In this document: positions 11,882 through 20,232 of the stretch, piece by piece
How positions within the stretch are numbered: position 1 is the first letter of the stretch
Layout of the letters: each line of letters begins with the position of its first letter
From: a virus
DNA: 30,896 bases
Strand: one strand, 5' to 3'
Virus record (IMG/VR): IMGVR_UViG_3300010430_000332
Location: 1-30,896 of that record
Position numbers and translations under genes: made by a program
Notes under the pieces: model-generated
Database searches by the model: none
The model's input: only the letters and a program-made list of their open reading frames with translations
What the model was told of the DNA's origin: nothing

Positions 11882-12291
11882 TGAATGAGTGCTGGATTGT
11901 GTTTGAAAAGGGTGACTTCTGGACTAAGAAATATCTTAAGAAAGGTTTTGGTCACCTTTTAGTGATAAGCAAATCTGATGTAAACTGGTATATGTTTAAT
12001 CCTAGGATTCATGGGATGGATTTTCAGGTATGTAAGAGCAATCCTGATATAGATTTGATAGAAAGTTGGCGCAAGCAAGATGTTAAGATTGTCCATATTA
12101 CTTATCAGGGTGAGTGCAATCAATCTTTCTTTTCATTTTTAAAGCCTGGAACGTGTGTTAATATTGTTAAGTATTTGACCAGATTAAAAGTTTTCGCATT
12201 AACGCCTTATGGTTTATATAGAAAACTTTATAAAATGAGACGGAGTCAGAAATATCCATCTCATATACAAGAGATTAAGTTTTTAATTTAG
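11881..12291 (+). CDS. Possible permuted papain-like (NlpC/P60-related) protein
   Basis: 136 residues. GFGHLLVISK puts a His at residue 25 on what looks like a strand; KPGTCVNIVKYL places Cys92 at the start of a helix, followed by TPYGLYRKL. A His preceding the Cys is the order in circularly permuted papain-like hydrolases (NlpC/P60 relatives), and proteins of this outline occur just upstream of portal genes in other podovirus-like phages. It could cleave peptidoglycan, a virion protein or a lipid-linked substrate, or be an inactive structural relative. The third catalytic residue is not identified. Fold assignment is an inference of moderate strength. Confidence 0.5.
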   Translation: MNECWIVFEKGDFWTKKYLKKGFGHLLVISKSDVNWYMFNPRIHGMDFQVCKSNPDIDLIESWRKQDVKIVHITYQGECNQSFFSFLKPGTCVNIVKYLTRLKVFALTPYGLYRKLYKMRRSQKYPSHIQEIKFLI

Positions 12292-12300
12292 GGGGTTATT

Positions 12301-12492
12301 ATGGCGTCGAACGGACCAAGTGCAGCACAGCAGAGTGCAGAAGCTGATATGGCTAAGCGTGAAGCACAATTACAACAAGAAGAAGAAGAGCAAAAGAAAG
12401 AAGCTCAACAACGTCAATTAAGTATGATTAGACGTTCATTTGGGTCTCAAGGTGGATCATTACCTTCTGGTAGCACAAGTCTTTTAGGATAA
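12301..12492 (+). CDS. Small coiled-coil protein upstream of portal
   Basis: 63 residues. Residues 8-40 are an Ala/Gln/Glu/Lys-rich coiled coil; the tail, from MIRRSFGSQGGSLPSG to TSLLG, is Gly/Ser-rich with a final LLG. In T7-like phages a short protein (gp7.3, involved in tail assembly) lies just before the portal, and this gene may fill the same role, but sequence alone does not prove homology. GGGGG 5 nt before the ATG; portal starts 4 bp downstream. Confidence 0.55.
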   Translation: MASNGPSAAQQSAEADMAKREAQLQQEEEEQKKEAQQRQLSMIRRSFGSQGGSLPSGSTSLLG

Positions 12493-12495
12493 ATT

Positions 12496-14259
12496 ATGAG
12501 AGATAAAGCACACGTAGAGCCATTAGATAAGCGATTTGATCGTTATAATAATGCATTGGGTCGCCGTAATCTGTGGAATACTCAGTTAGAGCAAGCTTAT
12601 CGCTGGATGATGCCAAATAGAATTAACCTTCTTGATGACAATTTCCAAGCTACTGGAACTAACTTAGCTATTCGTGGTGAGCAAAGAATGAACTGGATAT
12701 TTGATCCTACGGGGATTGAATCGCTTCAGTCATTTGCTAATAATATGCAAACTTCATTAATGCCTCCTTATTCAGAGTGGGCGGATTTAGAGTTAGATGA
12801 GAATTTTGTAGATCCTAAGCAGAATCAGCGTTTTCATGATCAGTTTGGTCCGATCACTGAGCAGACAATTAGGGATGTGAGAGATCAACTTGAATCTGCT
12901 ACTAAGATTCTATTTGATAACTTTCAGAAGGCTCGATTGGATCAGGTTGTTAATGAGGCTATGTTGGATGTTGGCATTTCAACTGGCGTAATGATTGTTA
13001 ATGAAGGAACACTTGAGCAGCCATTGCAGTTTCAGGCTATTCCGGCTAATAAGGTTGTGATTGAAGGTGGTCCTTATGAATCACTGGCTAACTTCTTTAA
13101 TCCACTTAGAATGCCAATAAGTGAGATAATGGTAAGATGGCCAGAAGCTAAGTTGAATTCAAACCTTGAGAATCAGCTAAAGAATTCACCACATACACCT
13201 ATCGATCTTATTGAGGCTACACTTTATTATCCTGAGAATGAGATTGGTCAGCAGTATTATTATTTTGTGATGACTAATGGCGGTGAGCATGAGCTTGTTG
13301 GTCAGTGGCGTGAAATTGATCCTTGGATTGGTTTCCGTGGTGGTAAATCACCTGGTGAGATTTATGGACGTGGTCCAGCATTAACTGCATTGCCAACTGT
13401 TCGCGTATTGAATAAGCTTCAAGAGTTTATGTTACGCAGTGCTCAGATGCAGGCGTATCCTATTTTGATGATGACTAATACTGGTGATGTGAATCCTAAT
13501 ACGATTGAGATGAGTCCTGGTGCATTGGTTCCATTTGGTCCTGATATTATGCAGGGTAAAGATCCGATTCGACCACTTCAATTGTCTGGTAATGTTCAAG
13601 CGACGCAGGAGCAGATTCAGGATATGCAACAAGGCATTCGTGAGATGATGTTTGCTAATCCTATTGGACCTAATACGCCTGTTAGTCAGAGCGCTACTCA
13701 GTCAACTATCCTAAATAATAACTGGATTATGAAGAATGCTGGATTCTTTTCAAGATTATCTGTTGAGCTTTTTCCTCAGTTGATCGATAAGTCCTTGCAC
13801 ATTTTAACAAGACGTAATGTATTGCCATTGCTTGATATTAATGGCGTTAAGATTCCTATGCGATTGAATCGTGGGATTATACGTTTGCAGTATACTAATC
13901 CAGCTGGTAAGGCCGAAGAAGAGCGTGAAGCTCAAGCGATCTTACAAGGTATGCAAGAAAGTATTAATTTATTTGGTCCAGGGGAAGGTTTGCTTCCTTA
14001 TAACATTGCTGAATTCCAAGATGAGGTGTTATCTAAACTTGGAACTCCAGAGAGCATGCTTAATCCTCAGTTTAAAGGGGTTGCAGAAGCATTAATGCAA
14101 AGTATTATGGGCCAATTACAACAAGCTGCACAGCCACAGCAGCAACAGGGTGTCGCGCCTTCTCCGCAACCATCGGCAACGGGGACGCCGTCTCCTGTAA
14201 GTGCGTCTGCTCAAGTTGCTCAACCGCTAAGTGGAGGAGGTGCACCTGGTGGACAATGA
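12496..14259 (+). CDS. Portal (head-tail connector) protein, T7 gp8-like
   Basis: 587 residues forming the dodecameric ring through which DNA enters and leaves the capsid. The N-terminal region (LEQAYRWMMPNRINLLDDNF) is the Tyr/Trp/Pro signature of podovirus connectors (LW..AYR...P). Further supporting stretches are SFANNMQTSLMPPYSEWADL, the mid-protein EIYGRGPALTALPTVRVLNK and the channel-side IREMMFANP. The C-terminal 50 residues are Gln/Pro/Ser/Gly-rich and disordered. T7 gp8 has 536 residues, so the size fits. The last 11 bp overlap the next gene. Confident call. Confidence 0.9.
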   Translation: MRDKAHVEPLDKRFDRYNNALGRRNLWNTQLEQAYRWMMPNRINLLDDNFQATGTNLAIRGEQRMNWIFDPTGIESLQSFANNMQTSLMPPYSEWADLELDENFVDPKQNQRFHDQFGPITEQTIRDVRDQLESATKILFDNFQKARLDQVVNEAMLDVGISTGVMIVNEGTLEQPLQFQAIPANKVVIEGGPYESLANFFNPLRMPISEIMVRWPEAKLNSNLENQLKNSPHTPIDLIEATLYYPENEIGQQYYYFVMTNGGEHELVGQWREIDPWIGFRGGKSPGEIYGRGPALTALPTVRVLNKLQEFMLRSAQMQAYPILMMTNTGDVNPNTIEMSPGALVPFGPDIMQGKDPIRPLQLSGNVQATQEQIQDMQQGIREMMFANPIGPNTPVSQSATQSTILNNNWIMKNAGFFSRLSVELFPQLIDKSLHILTRRNVLPLLDINGVKIPMRLNRGIIRLQYTNPAGKAEEEREAQAILQGMQESINLFGPGEGLLPYNIAEFQDEVLSKLGTPESMLNPQFKGVAEALMQSIMGQLQQAAQPQQQQGVAPSPQPSATGTPSPVSASAQVAQPLSGGGAPGGQ

Positions 14260-14596
14260 TTTTGATGATCTATTTGATATTAATAGAGTACCTGATATGC
14301 CTGAGCATCAGCTTAAGTACTGTCAGGCGCTTCATGAGGTTTTCGAATTAACGGAGCTTGGCAGAGATTTATTGGAGCTATGGGAGAAATCTTATTTATA
14401 TTCTCCAAATGTGCCTCCATTGCAAGATGCATTAAGTTATCCTGACTGGTATCCCTATGTTCGAGAAGGTGAGAATCGGTTTATACGTACAATATTGACT
14501 GATCTTAAGCGGTATAAGCAATATAAGGAGAAAAAATATGACAGAAGCAGTTCAAGTGAGTCAAGGAGCACAAGAAGCGTCAATATCGACAGGTAG
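14249..14596 (+). CDS. Bbp19-like phage protein
   Basis: 115 residues from GTG at 14249. GGAGGAGG ends 8 nt upstream, inside the portal gene, and decides this start over GTG at 14231. The centre (ALHEVFELTELGRDLLELWE, then the YPYVREGENRFIRTI block) matches my recollection of the Bbp19 family of Bordetella-phage-like podoviruses, found between portal and scaffold; its function is not known to me. The Ser/Arg-rich tail SSSESRSTRSVNIDR is read out of frame with the scaffold gene that begins 59 bp before this stop, so that tail may be a by-product of overlap. Confidence 0.65.
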   Translation: MDNDFDDLFDINRVPDMPEHQLKYCQALHEVFELTELGRDLLELWEKSYLYSPNVPPLQDALSYPDWYPYVREGENRFIRTILTDLKRYKQYKEKKYDRSSSSESRSTRSVNIDR

Positions 14597-15449
14597 TTCC
14601 TATGAAGGCGCACCGAGCGGTGCTATTGAGCCAATGGTTAACGTGAATAGTAACGCAGGTGGTCCACATTTGGATCATGAGGGTGCTCATACAGAGTCTG
14701 GTATTCCTCAGAATAAAGCAGTTGAGCTTAGTGAAGAAGCAAAAGCAGCTCAAGCAGCTCAATCTGATGCACCAGCCGCTAATGGCGAATGGTTTTTAAC
14801 AGAAGATGTTAAAGGTGAAGGAGATGCCCCAGATTGGTTATCTGATCGTTATAAGACAGTTGCTGATCAAGCAAAAGCTTATAAAGAGCTTGAAAAGAAA
14901 ATGGGTAGTTTCAGTGGTGCTCCTGATGAATATGAGATTGAATCAACAGAGGCATTAGAAGCTAGTGGGTTTGATTTAGAGGATCCTGAGATTCAGGGAT
15001 TTATTGATATGGCAAAGGACAGCAATATGTCCAATGACATGCTCAATAAGATGCTTAACATGCATGCTGAGAAGCTCACAGCTTTTAATAATGTGAGTGA
15101 TGATGATATAGCTGAATATAAGCAAGCTGAACTTCAGAAGTTGGGCGATCAAGCGCCTCAGATCACTGAATACGTTAAAAACTTTGCTGGTAACAATTTG
15201 AGCCCAGAGGAAGCTGAGATATTGGCTGACAATGTTGATTCTGCTGATATGCTTTTGGTCATGAAAAAGATCATTGATCAGACGCGTAATGCGCCATTGG
15301 TTGGTAATCAAGCAAATGCATCTAGTATTACCTCTAAAGATGAGGCTCGTAAGCTCTTAGCCAATCCAAAATATGGCAAAGATGATGCTTATACTCAATG
15401 GGCAAATTCTCAATATGAGCAAGCCTACATGTCTGGTTCTATTCGATAA
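14538..15449 (+). CDS. Capsid scaffolding protein
   Basis: 303 residues, acidic and helical as in T7 gp9-type scaffolds. The N-terminal 70 residues are low complexity. Then WLSDRYKTVADQAKAYKELE starts the conserved-looking block, followed by GAPDEYEI, typical of podoviral scaffolds. The C-terminal part (from SKDEARKLLANPKYG through YEQAYMSGSIR) is the likely capsid-binding helix region. AAGGAG 6 nt before the ATG. Located between portal and capsid genes as expected. Followed by a strong terminator. Confidence 0.85.
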   Translation: MTEAVQVSQGAQEASISTGSSYEGAPSGAIEPMVNVNSNAGGPHLDHEGAHTESGIPQNKAVELSEEAKAAQAAQSDAPAANGEWFLTEDVKGEGDAPDWLSDRYKTVADQAKAYKELEKKMGSFSGAPDEYEIESTEALEASGFDLEDPEIQGFIDMAKDSNMSNDMLNKMLNMHAEKLTAFNNVSDDDIAEYKQAELQKLGDQAPQITEYVKNFAGNNLSPEEAEILADNVDSADMLLVMKKIIDQTRNAPLVGNQANASSITSKDEARKLLANPKYGKDDAYTQWANSQYEQAYMSGSIR

Positions 15450-15461
15450 TTAGAAAGCGAT

Positions 15462-15499
15462 GGATTGTGTGATGTAATGTTGCACAATCCTTTTTTTTT
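15462..15499 (+). terminator. Rho-independent terminator after scaffold
   Basis: GGATTGTG (15462-15469) and CACAATCC (15483-15490) form a perfect 8-bp stem with a 13-nt loop, followed by nine T (15491-15499). A textbook intrinsic terminator 12 nt after the scaffold stop. Confidence 0.9.
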
Positions 15500-15538
15500 G
15501 TTTAGAATATAAGCAAGTGGGGTACCATCCTATCCGAT

Positions 15539-15588
15539 GTCCTACTCATTTGATAATTAATTGATCATTCGAGTAGCGACCTTTTTTT
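15539..15588 (+). terminator. Second terminator before the major capsid gene
   Basis: GTCCTACTC (15539-15547) pairs with GAGTAG-c-GAC (15571-15580) with one bulged C. An inner TGAT/ATCA stem (15551-15554 with 15564-15567) closes a 9-nt loop. Seven T follow at 15582-15588. The stem is weaker than the first terminator and may be leaky. The gap 15500-15538 between the two terminators holds no gene. Confidence 0.65.
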
Positions 15589-15651
15589 AAGACACTCGCA
15601 AAAGAAATGATAGAAGTAAATATTTTATTATAATTTTTGGGAGTCTTTAAA
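15589..15651 (+). promoter_or_regulatory. A+T-rich leader of the major capsid gene
   Basis: Between the second terminator and the capsid ATG, very A+T-rich, with GGGAG 8 nt before the start. A weak promoter, AAGACA (15589-15594) with TAGAAG (15611-15616) after 16 bp, would give a leader of about 29 nt. TATAAT at 15629-15634 is in the wrong place, as it would start RNA inside the ribosome site. An A/U-rich leader can also raise translation. Promoter assignment weak. Confidence 0.3.
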
Positions 15652-16497
15652 ATGACTATGAGTTTATTCGATGTTCGGGTTCAGCAGTTCTCCGACATGT
15701 TTGTAAATGTCTTCCAACAACGCATTTTCCGTCTTGATAACACAACTCAAGTACGTCGTGGCGTAGTTGGTAGCATTTTTCATGAGAAAGTAGCAGGTCA
15801 AGTATTACTACATGATCGTGGTGCTTACCAATCTGATATCTCACCTAGTGATGTATCTTATACTGACGTTCAGTTAACCTTCAACGATAGAGTAGCGTTA
15901 TTCCCTACTGATATCTTTGAGCAAGCAACTGTAAATGCTAATGAGCAAATGAACTTAGCTAAACAGTCTGCGATGGCTATTGCGCGTCGTGAAGATCAAA
16001 TTGTGATCAACGCACTAGAAGCAACTACTACTACTCCGATTGCGGCTGGTGGTACTAACTTGACTGTAGATAAATTGCTAGAAGCTAAACTTGCTCTTGA
16101 TGCGGCTAACGTTCCGCCTGAAGATCGCTTCTTCGTAATGCATGCTAACCAGGCTCGTTCTTTGCTTCAAGAAACTCAGGTTTCTAATGCAAACTACAAT
16201 ACTAGTCGTGTGCTTGCTAACGGTATGATTGATACCTTCCTAGGTTTCAAATTCATCACGTTTGGTGACATGCTTGAAGGTGGTTTACCACTTGCTGCTG
16301 GTATCCGTACTAACTTTGCATTCCAAATGGATGCAGTGTTGATGGCATATGGTCAGTTCACTGGTATGAGTAACCCTGGTATTAATATCGATTGGGATCC
16401 TCGTCGTCAATCTCACTTAGTAATTCCACGTCTTCGTGCGGGTGCTAAAGTGATTTTAGACAATGGTGTTGTACCAGTATTATGTGACGAATCATAG
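15652..16497 (+). CDS. Major capsid protein (HK97-fold, podovirus type)
   Basis: 281 residues from ATG 15652 (GGGAG upstream; an upstream TTG at 15637 is rejected). Builds the icosahedral shell around the scaffold. Supporting segments: LDNTTQVRRGVVGSIFHEKV near the N-terminus, VALFPTDIFEQATVNANEQM, a central EDRFFVMHANQARSLLQ (the P-domain block seen in these capsids) and the C-terminal INIDWDPRRQSHLVIPRLRA. The length matches phage capsid family members of this type. It is isolated from upstream transcription by two terminators and followed 11 bp later by a probable decoration gene. Highest-expression gene expected. Confidence 0.88.
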   Translation: MTMSLFDVRVQQFSDMFVNVFQQRIFRLDNTTQVRRGVVGSIFHEKVAGQVLLHDRGAYQSDISPSDVSYTDVQLTFNDRVALFPTDIFEQATVNANEQMNLAKQSAMAIARREDQIVINALEATTTTPIAAGGTNLTVDKLLEAKLALDAANVPPEDRFFVMHANQARSLLQETQVSNANYNTSRVLANGMIDTFLGFKFITFGDMLEGGLPLAAGIRTNFAFQMDAVLMAYGQFTGMSNPGINIDWDPRRQSHLVIPRLRAGAKVILDNGVVPVLCDES

Positions 16498-16508
16498 GAG
16501 ATTAAATC

Positions 16509-17060
16509 ATGGCTTTTAGTAGAAGTTATATTGGACGTCAATCAGCGTCTCTATCACACATTACTGTGCCTCAAGGTTATACCTATAACGGTACAACTAA
16601 TGGTTCAAATGATTCACTAGCTACCATTAAAGCATCTGCTTATTTCAATGAAATGATCAGTGAATTTAGTGTTGGCGATTGGATCATGATCAATGGTAAT
16701 GATGGTTATGATATCGTTGTAGTTACTTCGGTTACTACTAATGTTGCTGTAACTACTGTTCTTGGCGCATTGCCTGCTGGTTCTGTTGAGCTTGCTGATC
16801 TCGCAAGTGGAATTTCTCCACAAGCTGTGATCAAAGCTTCTGATACAGTAACTACAATTGGTGGTGGCGCAACTGAAGCATTTGTTGATGGAAGCATCCT
16901 TTTGGGTGATGAAGTATTTGTTCAAATGCAAACTGTTGGTGCAGCTCCTGTTACAGTAGTTAGCGCTATTGCAACAGCTGGCGGTATTTCTGTTACATTT
17001 AGCGGTGATCCTTCAAATGATCATGTTATTATGTATCAAGCGATGCGTCCGGCTACTTAA
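16509..17060 (+). CDS. Capsid-associated (decoration-like) protein
   Basis: 183 residues, rich in Val, Thr, Gly and Ala with regular strands (SVGDWIMINGNDGYDIVVVT; GALPAGSVELADLASGISPQ; VSAIATAGGISVTFSG). An N-terminal MAFSRSYIGRQSASLSHIT opening and a SAYFNEMI segment recur in proteins encoded directly after podoviral capsid genes. Cotranscribed with the capsid gene (AGGAG before the ATG) and cut off by a terminator, so equimolar production with the capsid is likely, fitting a decoration or cement protein. Role inferred from context. Confidence 0.65.
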   Translation: MAFSRSYIGRQSASLSHITVPQGYTYNGTTNGSNDSLATIKASAYFNEMISEFSVGDWIMINGNDGYDIVVVTSVTTNVAVTTVLGALPAGSVELADLASGISPQAVIKASDTVTTIGGGATEAFVDGSILLGDEVFVQMQTVGAAPVTVVSAIATAGGISVTFSGDPSNDHVIMYQAMRPAT

Positions 17061-17069
17061 TGTAGCATA

Positions 17070-17107
17070 TGAGGATCTTCATGCTTAGGTGGAGATCCTC
17101 ATTTTTT
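17070..17107 (+). terminator. Rho-independent terminator after the capsid pair
   Basis: TGAGGATCT (17070-17078) and AGATCCTCA (17093-17101) form a 9-bp perfect stem with a 14-nt loop, followed by six T (17102-17107). Separates the capsid and decoration genes from the tail genes. Confidence 0.9.
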
Positions 17108-17123
17108 AAAAAGAGAGATTAAA

Positions 17124-17738
17124 ATGTCATCAGCCGCAGGTACTTCTAAGGTAGAGATAATCTCGCAGGCACTTTCTTTACTAGGAAAGCCTCGAGTTGT
17201 TAATGATCTTAATGAGAATAAGACTACGATTGCTGTATCGAAGCTTTATGACACATGGAAGCTAAAGATGCTCTCAAGTTTTCCGTGGAACTTTTCACGT
17301 AATACTGAGCTTCTATCCCAGCTTACTGAAGAGCCTATTAATACTTTCTGGCAATATGCTTATCAGCTCCCTTCTGACTTTTTGATGTTAAGGGCGATTT
17401 ATATAAAAGGCGCTGGAAATAAGTTCACTAATTTTGAGATTCAAAGAGATCAAGTTTGGTCTAATTATAGTGACAATCTTTTGATTGAATATCATCGTAA
17501 TATGGCAGAAGATGACTTTCCTGGTTACTTTGTGACGGCAATCACCACTCAGATTGCTGCGATTTCCTGTATGCAGGTAACTCAGGACACTACATTGACT
17601 CAATTTTGGGCAGAAGTGGCTAAAGAAGATCTTATGAATGCTAAGTACCAAGATTCTCAGTCAGAGCCTGGTTCTTTTATTCAAGATAATGAACTTTATG
17701 CGGCTCACTATGCAGGTGGTCGTGGAGGATATTGGTAA
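17124..17738 (+). CDS. Tail tubular protein A (gp11-like)
   Basis: 204 residues. Forms the ring beneath the portal that starts the short tail. The N-terminal IISQALSLLGKPRVVNDLNE segment, the helix with LYDTWKLKMLSSFPWNFSRN and the later YAYQLPSDFLMLRAIYI are classic for this family, as is a C-terminal DLMNAKYQDSQ block. T7 gp11 has 196 residues, matching in size. AGAGAG before the ATG. It precedes tail tubular protein B by two bases. Confidence 0.88.
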   Translation: MSSAAGTSKVEIISQALSLLGKPRVVNDLNENKTTIAVSKLYDTWKLKMLSSFPWNFSRNTELLSQLTEEPINTFWQYAYQLPSDFLMLRAIYIKGAGNKFTNFEIQRDQVWSNYSDNLLIEYHRNMAEDDFPGYFVTAITTQIAAISCMQVTQDTTLTQFWAEVAKEDLMNAKYQDSQSEPGSFIQDNELYAAHYAGGRGGYW

Positions 17739-17740
17739 AA

Positions 17741-19753
17741 ATGGGTTCATTTATTGTCCAACAGAGTTTTACGCATGGTGAAATGAGTCCTAGAGCAATT
17801 GCTCGCAATGATATTACCCTCTATGCCAAGAGTGCTCAGAAGATGCGCAATGTATTGGCAATTCCAGAAGGTGGTGCGAGGCGTAGATTTGGTACTAAAT
17901 TCCTAGTTGATATTGAAGAGCAAGCAGCTAACCCTATTGTTGAAGATCAGTACAACCTATTTGAGTTTCAGTTCTCTGAGACCCAGAATTTTATTGGGGT
18001 AATTCTGGACTCTGAGATATTGATGTATGATTCAGATGGTGCTTTTGTTAACTCTGTTACCACTCCTTATGGCGGATCTGATATAGATTCTGTTAACTTT
18101 GCACAAAGTACTAACTTAATGATCTTTGCTCATCCTGACTACAGTCCTAGACAGATGAGTTATGATTCAGGACTGAATACATTTTCTTTTACGACTATTG
18201 GATTTACCTTTGTTCCGCCACATGATTTCGTACCTGGAACTTATGATGCTCAGACTTTTACATTAGGAGCGACAACAGGAACTTCTGTAAACTTAACCGT
18301 AAGTGCTGGCACATTTACATTTACTGATGAATTCGTGGGTGGTTATTTTAGTGCAGCAGGTCCCGATGTAACACAGCCTATTGGTTATGCTCAGATAATA
18401 TCGCGCACATCATCGACAGTAGTTGTAGTTGATATCATTAATGAATTTGCAGCAACTGCCAATAAAGGAACTCAAGTCGCTGTCGCTGCAAAAGCGTGGA
18501 GCGATACGGAAGCAGATAGTTCGGGAAACCGCGGTTGGCCACAAACTGTAACTTTTTATCAAGACAGGCTATATTTTGGCGGTTCCCGATCTCTGCCCCA
18601 GACTTTATTTGGATCACGTGTTGGTGATTTCATTGATTTTGATATTGGAACTGGTGAAGCAGATGAGGCAATTGTTGCTGAAATATCTAGTAATGAGATA
18701 AATGATATTAAGCATTTAATTGCTGATAGATCATTGCAGGTATTTACATTTTCATCGGAATGGTCGCCTCCTCAGGATGCCGATCAACCGTTGGAGCCTG
18801 GTAATATCTCAATTCGCAAGCAAAGCAACTACGGAAGCTCATCTGTTGACCCGGTCCTTCTTGATAATGCTACTTTCTATGTTAAGCGTGGTGGTAAGGG
18901 CGTTATGTCCTTCCAGTTTAACTTTGATACAAGTTCTTATGAATCTACAAATGTTAGTATCATTTCTAACAACCTAATAAGAAATCCTGTAGATTCAGCT
19001 ATACTTCAGGGATCTCCTGATGATGATGCTGATTACTTGTTCTTGGTAAATGATGATGGAACTGTAGGTGCGTTTCAGGTATTGGCATCTCAGGATATAT
19101 CAGCGTGGTCACTTTTGGATACGCAAGATCATGTTCAAGGTCATTCAACTCAAGCGAATGTTAAGCGTGCACAAGAAATTGGGACAAATGTCGTTTTCTT
19201 GGTTGAACGAATCGTGTCTGGTCAGGTTAAGCGTTATATTGAGCGTGCTGACTTCAATATTTATACTGATTGTTCTATTGTGCAGACATTTGGATCCCCT
19301 CAGAACACGATTACAGGTCTTGGTAAGCTAGAAGGTGCGTTAGTTCAAATACGTGGTGATGATTATGTATTTCCTCCTCAAGTGGTAATTGGCGGTCAAG
19401 TTTCACTTCCTGATGGCGCAACGGTTTCTAATGCTCAGGTAGGCTTAGGGTTTACACCTATTTTACAGACTCTTCCGGTAATTACTGAGAGTCAGGATGG
19501 TCTTTTAAACTTTATTCCCAAGCGCATTAATCGATTTTTTGTGCAATACTATGAGTCATTGGGTATTTATGCGGATGATACTCTTTTACCGAATTTAGCT
19601 TTTCCACAAACATTAGATGTTCCAAGTCTACCTATAACGGGGATTGATGAGGTTTATAAGCAAGATTGGAGTGATGCGCCTTCCATTACAATTACACAAG
19701 AAGGCCCACTTCCAATGACAATATTAGCAGTTGGATATGAGGTAACACCATAA
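17741..19753 (+). CDS. Tail tubular protein B / tail nozzle (gp12-like)
   Basis: 670 residues from ATG 17741; a TTG at 17732 in frame is closer to GGAGG but less likely. The start (SFTHGEMSPRAIARNDITLY, then an NVLAIPEGGARRRFGTKF block) is the hallmark of podoviral stabilisation/nozzle proteins. Further features are QTVTFYQDRLYFGGSRSLPQ and the SSEWSPPQDADQPLEPGNIS stretch. The protein is a beta-propeller-like hexamer in T7 (gp12, 794 residues), so this is somewhat shorter. It ends in VGYEVTP with a TAATG overlap into the next gene. Confident. Confidence 0.88.
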   Translation: MGSFIVQQSFTHGEMSPRAIARNDITLYAKSAQKMRNVLAIPEGGARRRFGTKFLVDIEEQAANPIVEDQYNLFEFQFSETQNFIGVILDSEILMYDSDGAFVNSVTTPYGGSDIDSVNFAQSTNLMIFAHPDYSPRQMSYDSGLNTFSFTTIGFTFVPPHDFVPGTYDAQTFTLGATTGTSVNLTVSAGTFTFTDEFVGGYFSAAGPDVTQPIGYAQIISRTSSTVVVVDIINEFAATANKGTQVAVAAKAWSDTEADSSGNRGWPQTVTFYQDRLYFGGSRSLPQTLFGSRVGDFIDFDIGTGEADEAIVAEISSNEINDIKHLIADRSLQVFTFSSEWSPPQDADQPLEPGNISIRKQSNYGSSSVDPVLLDNATFYVKRGGKGVMSFQFNFDTSSYESTNVSIISNNLIRNPVDSAILQGSPDDDADYLFLVNDDGTVGAFQVLASQDISAWSLLDTQDHVQGHSTQANVKRAQEIGTNVVFLVERIVSGQVKRYIERADFNIYTDCSIVQTFGSPQNTITGLGKLEGALVQIRGDDYVFPPQVVIGGQVSLPDGATVSNAQVGLGFTPILQTLPVITESQDGLLNFIPKRINRFFVQYYESLGIYADDTLLPNLAFPQTLDVPSLPITGIDEVYKQDWSDAPSITITQEGPLPMTILAVGYEVTP

Positions 19754-20232
19754 TGGGTGCAGTAACAGGTACATTGCTAGGCGGAAGTTTAATTGGGGGC
19801 GGCATAGGCCGTCACGAGCAAACTGAGGCTGCTGAACAAGCAAATGCATTAAGATTGCGTGAAGAGCAGGACGCAGAAACAAATCGCTCTGTACAGCGTA
19901 CTAGACAGCTTAATGAAGTATTAGCTCAGCAAGTAGCTCAAGAAGGTGCGAGTGGATTTAGTTTATCAAGTCCTTCTTTTGCAGCTATTGGTGAAGATTC
20001 GTTTAACCAATATGCAGCTGATGAGAATGCAGATGCATTGAATTTAGATTTTGATAAGATGGGCGCAGCAATTAGTGATCAGAATGCACAAAGGTCAGAA
20101 ATATGGGGCGATGTTGGCTCTGTTTTCAGTGCTGCAGAAACCATGTATTCAGGAGGGTTTAAAACTTCGAATCCAAGATCTGCAGCTGGAAATAAGAAAG
20201 CTCCTTCACCAAATGAAAATGGAGTATTGTAA
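19753..20232 (+). CDS. Internal virion protein, gp14-like
   Basis: 159 residues. The N-terminus GTLLGGSLIGGGIG is Gly-rich and hydrophobic, as in small ejection proteins that insert into the outer membrane. Residues 22-65 form a Gln/Glu/Arg-rich helix, and the C-terminus is disordered. Gene order (after gp12-like, before a gp15-like protein) matches T7 gp14 (196 residues). Start and stop overlap neighbours (TAATG on both sides), so expression is coupled. Assignment rests mostly on order and composition. Confidence 0.65.
   Translation: MGAVTGTLLGGSLIGGGIGRHEQTEAAEQANALRLREEQDAETNRSVQRTRQLNEVLAQQVAQEGASGFSLSSPSFAAIGEDSFNQYAADENADALNLDFDKMGAAISDQNAQRSEIWGDVGSVFSAAETMYSGGFKTSNPRSAAGNKKAPSPNENGVL

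Noticed and set aside
15570-15598. Alternative CGAGT/ACTCG pairing as an antiterminator switch before the capsid gene
   Set aside because: Only 5 bp, and its second arm is transcribed after the T-run, too late to compete with the 9-bp terminator stem.
15629-15634. Perfect TATAAT as the capsid promoter
   Set aside because: The RNA would start at about 15641, inside the GGGAG ribosome site, leaving the mRNA without it; the A+T-rich leader explains the hexamer.
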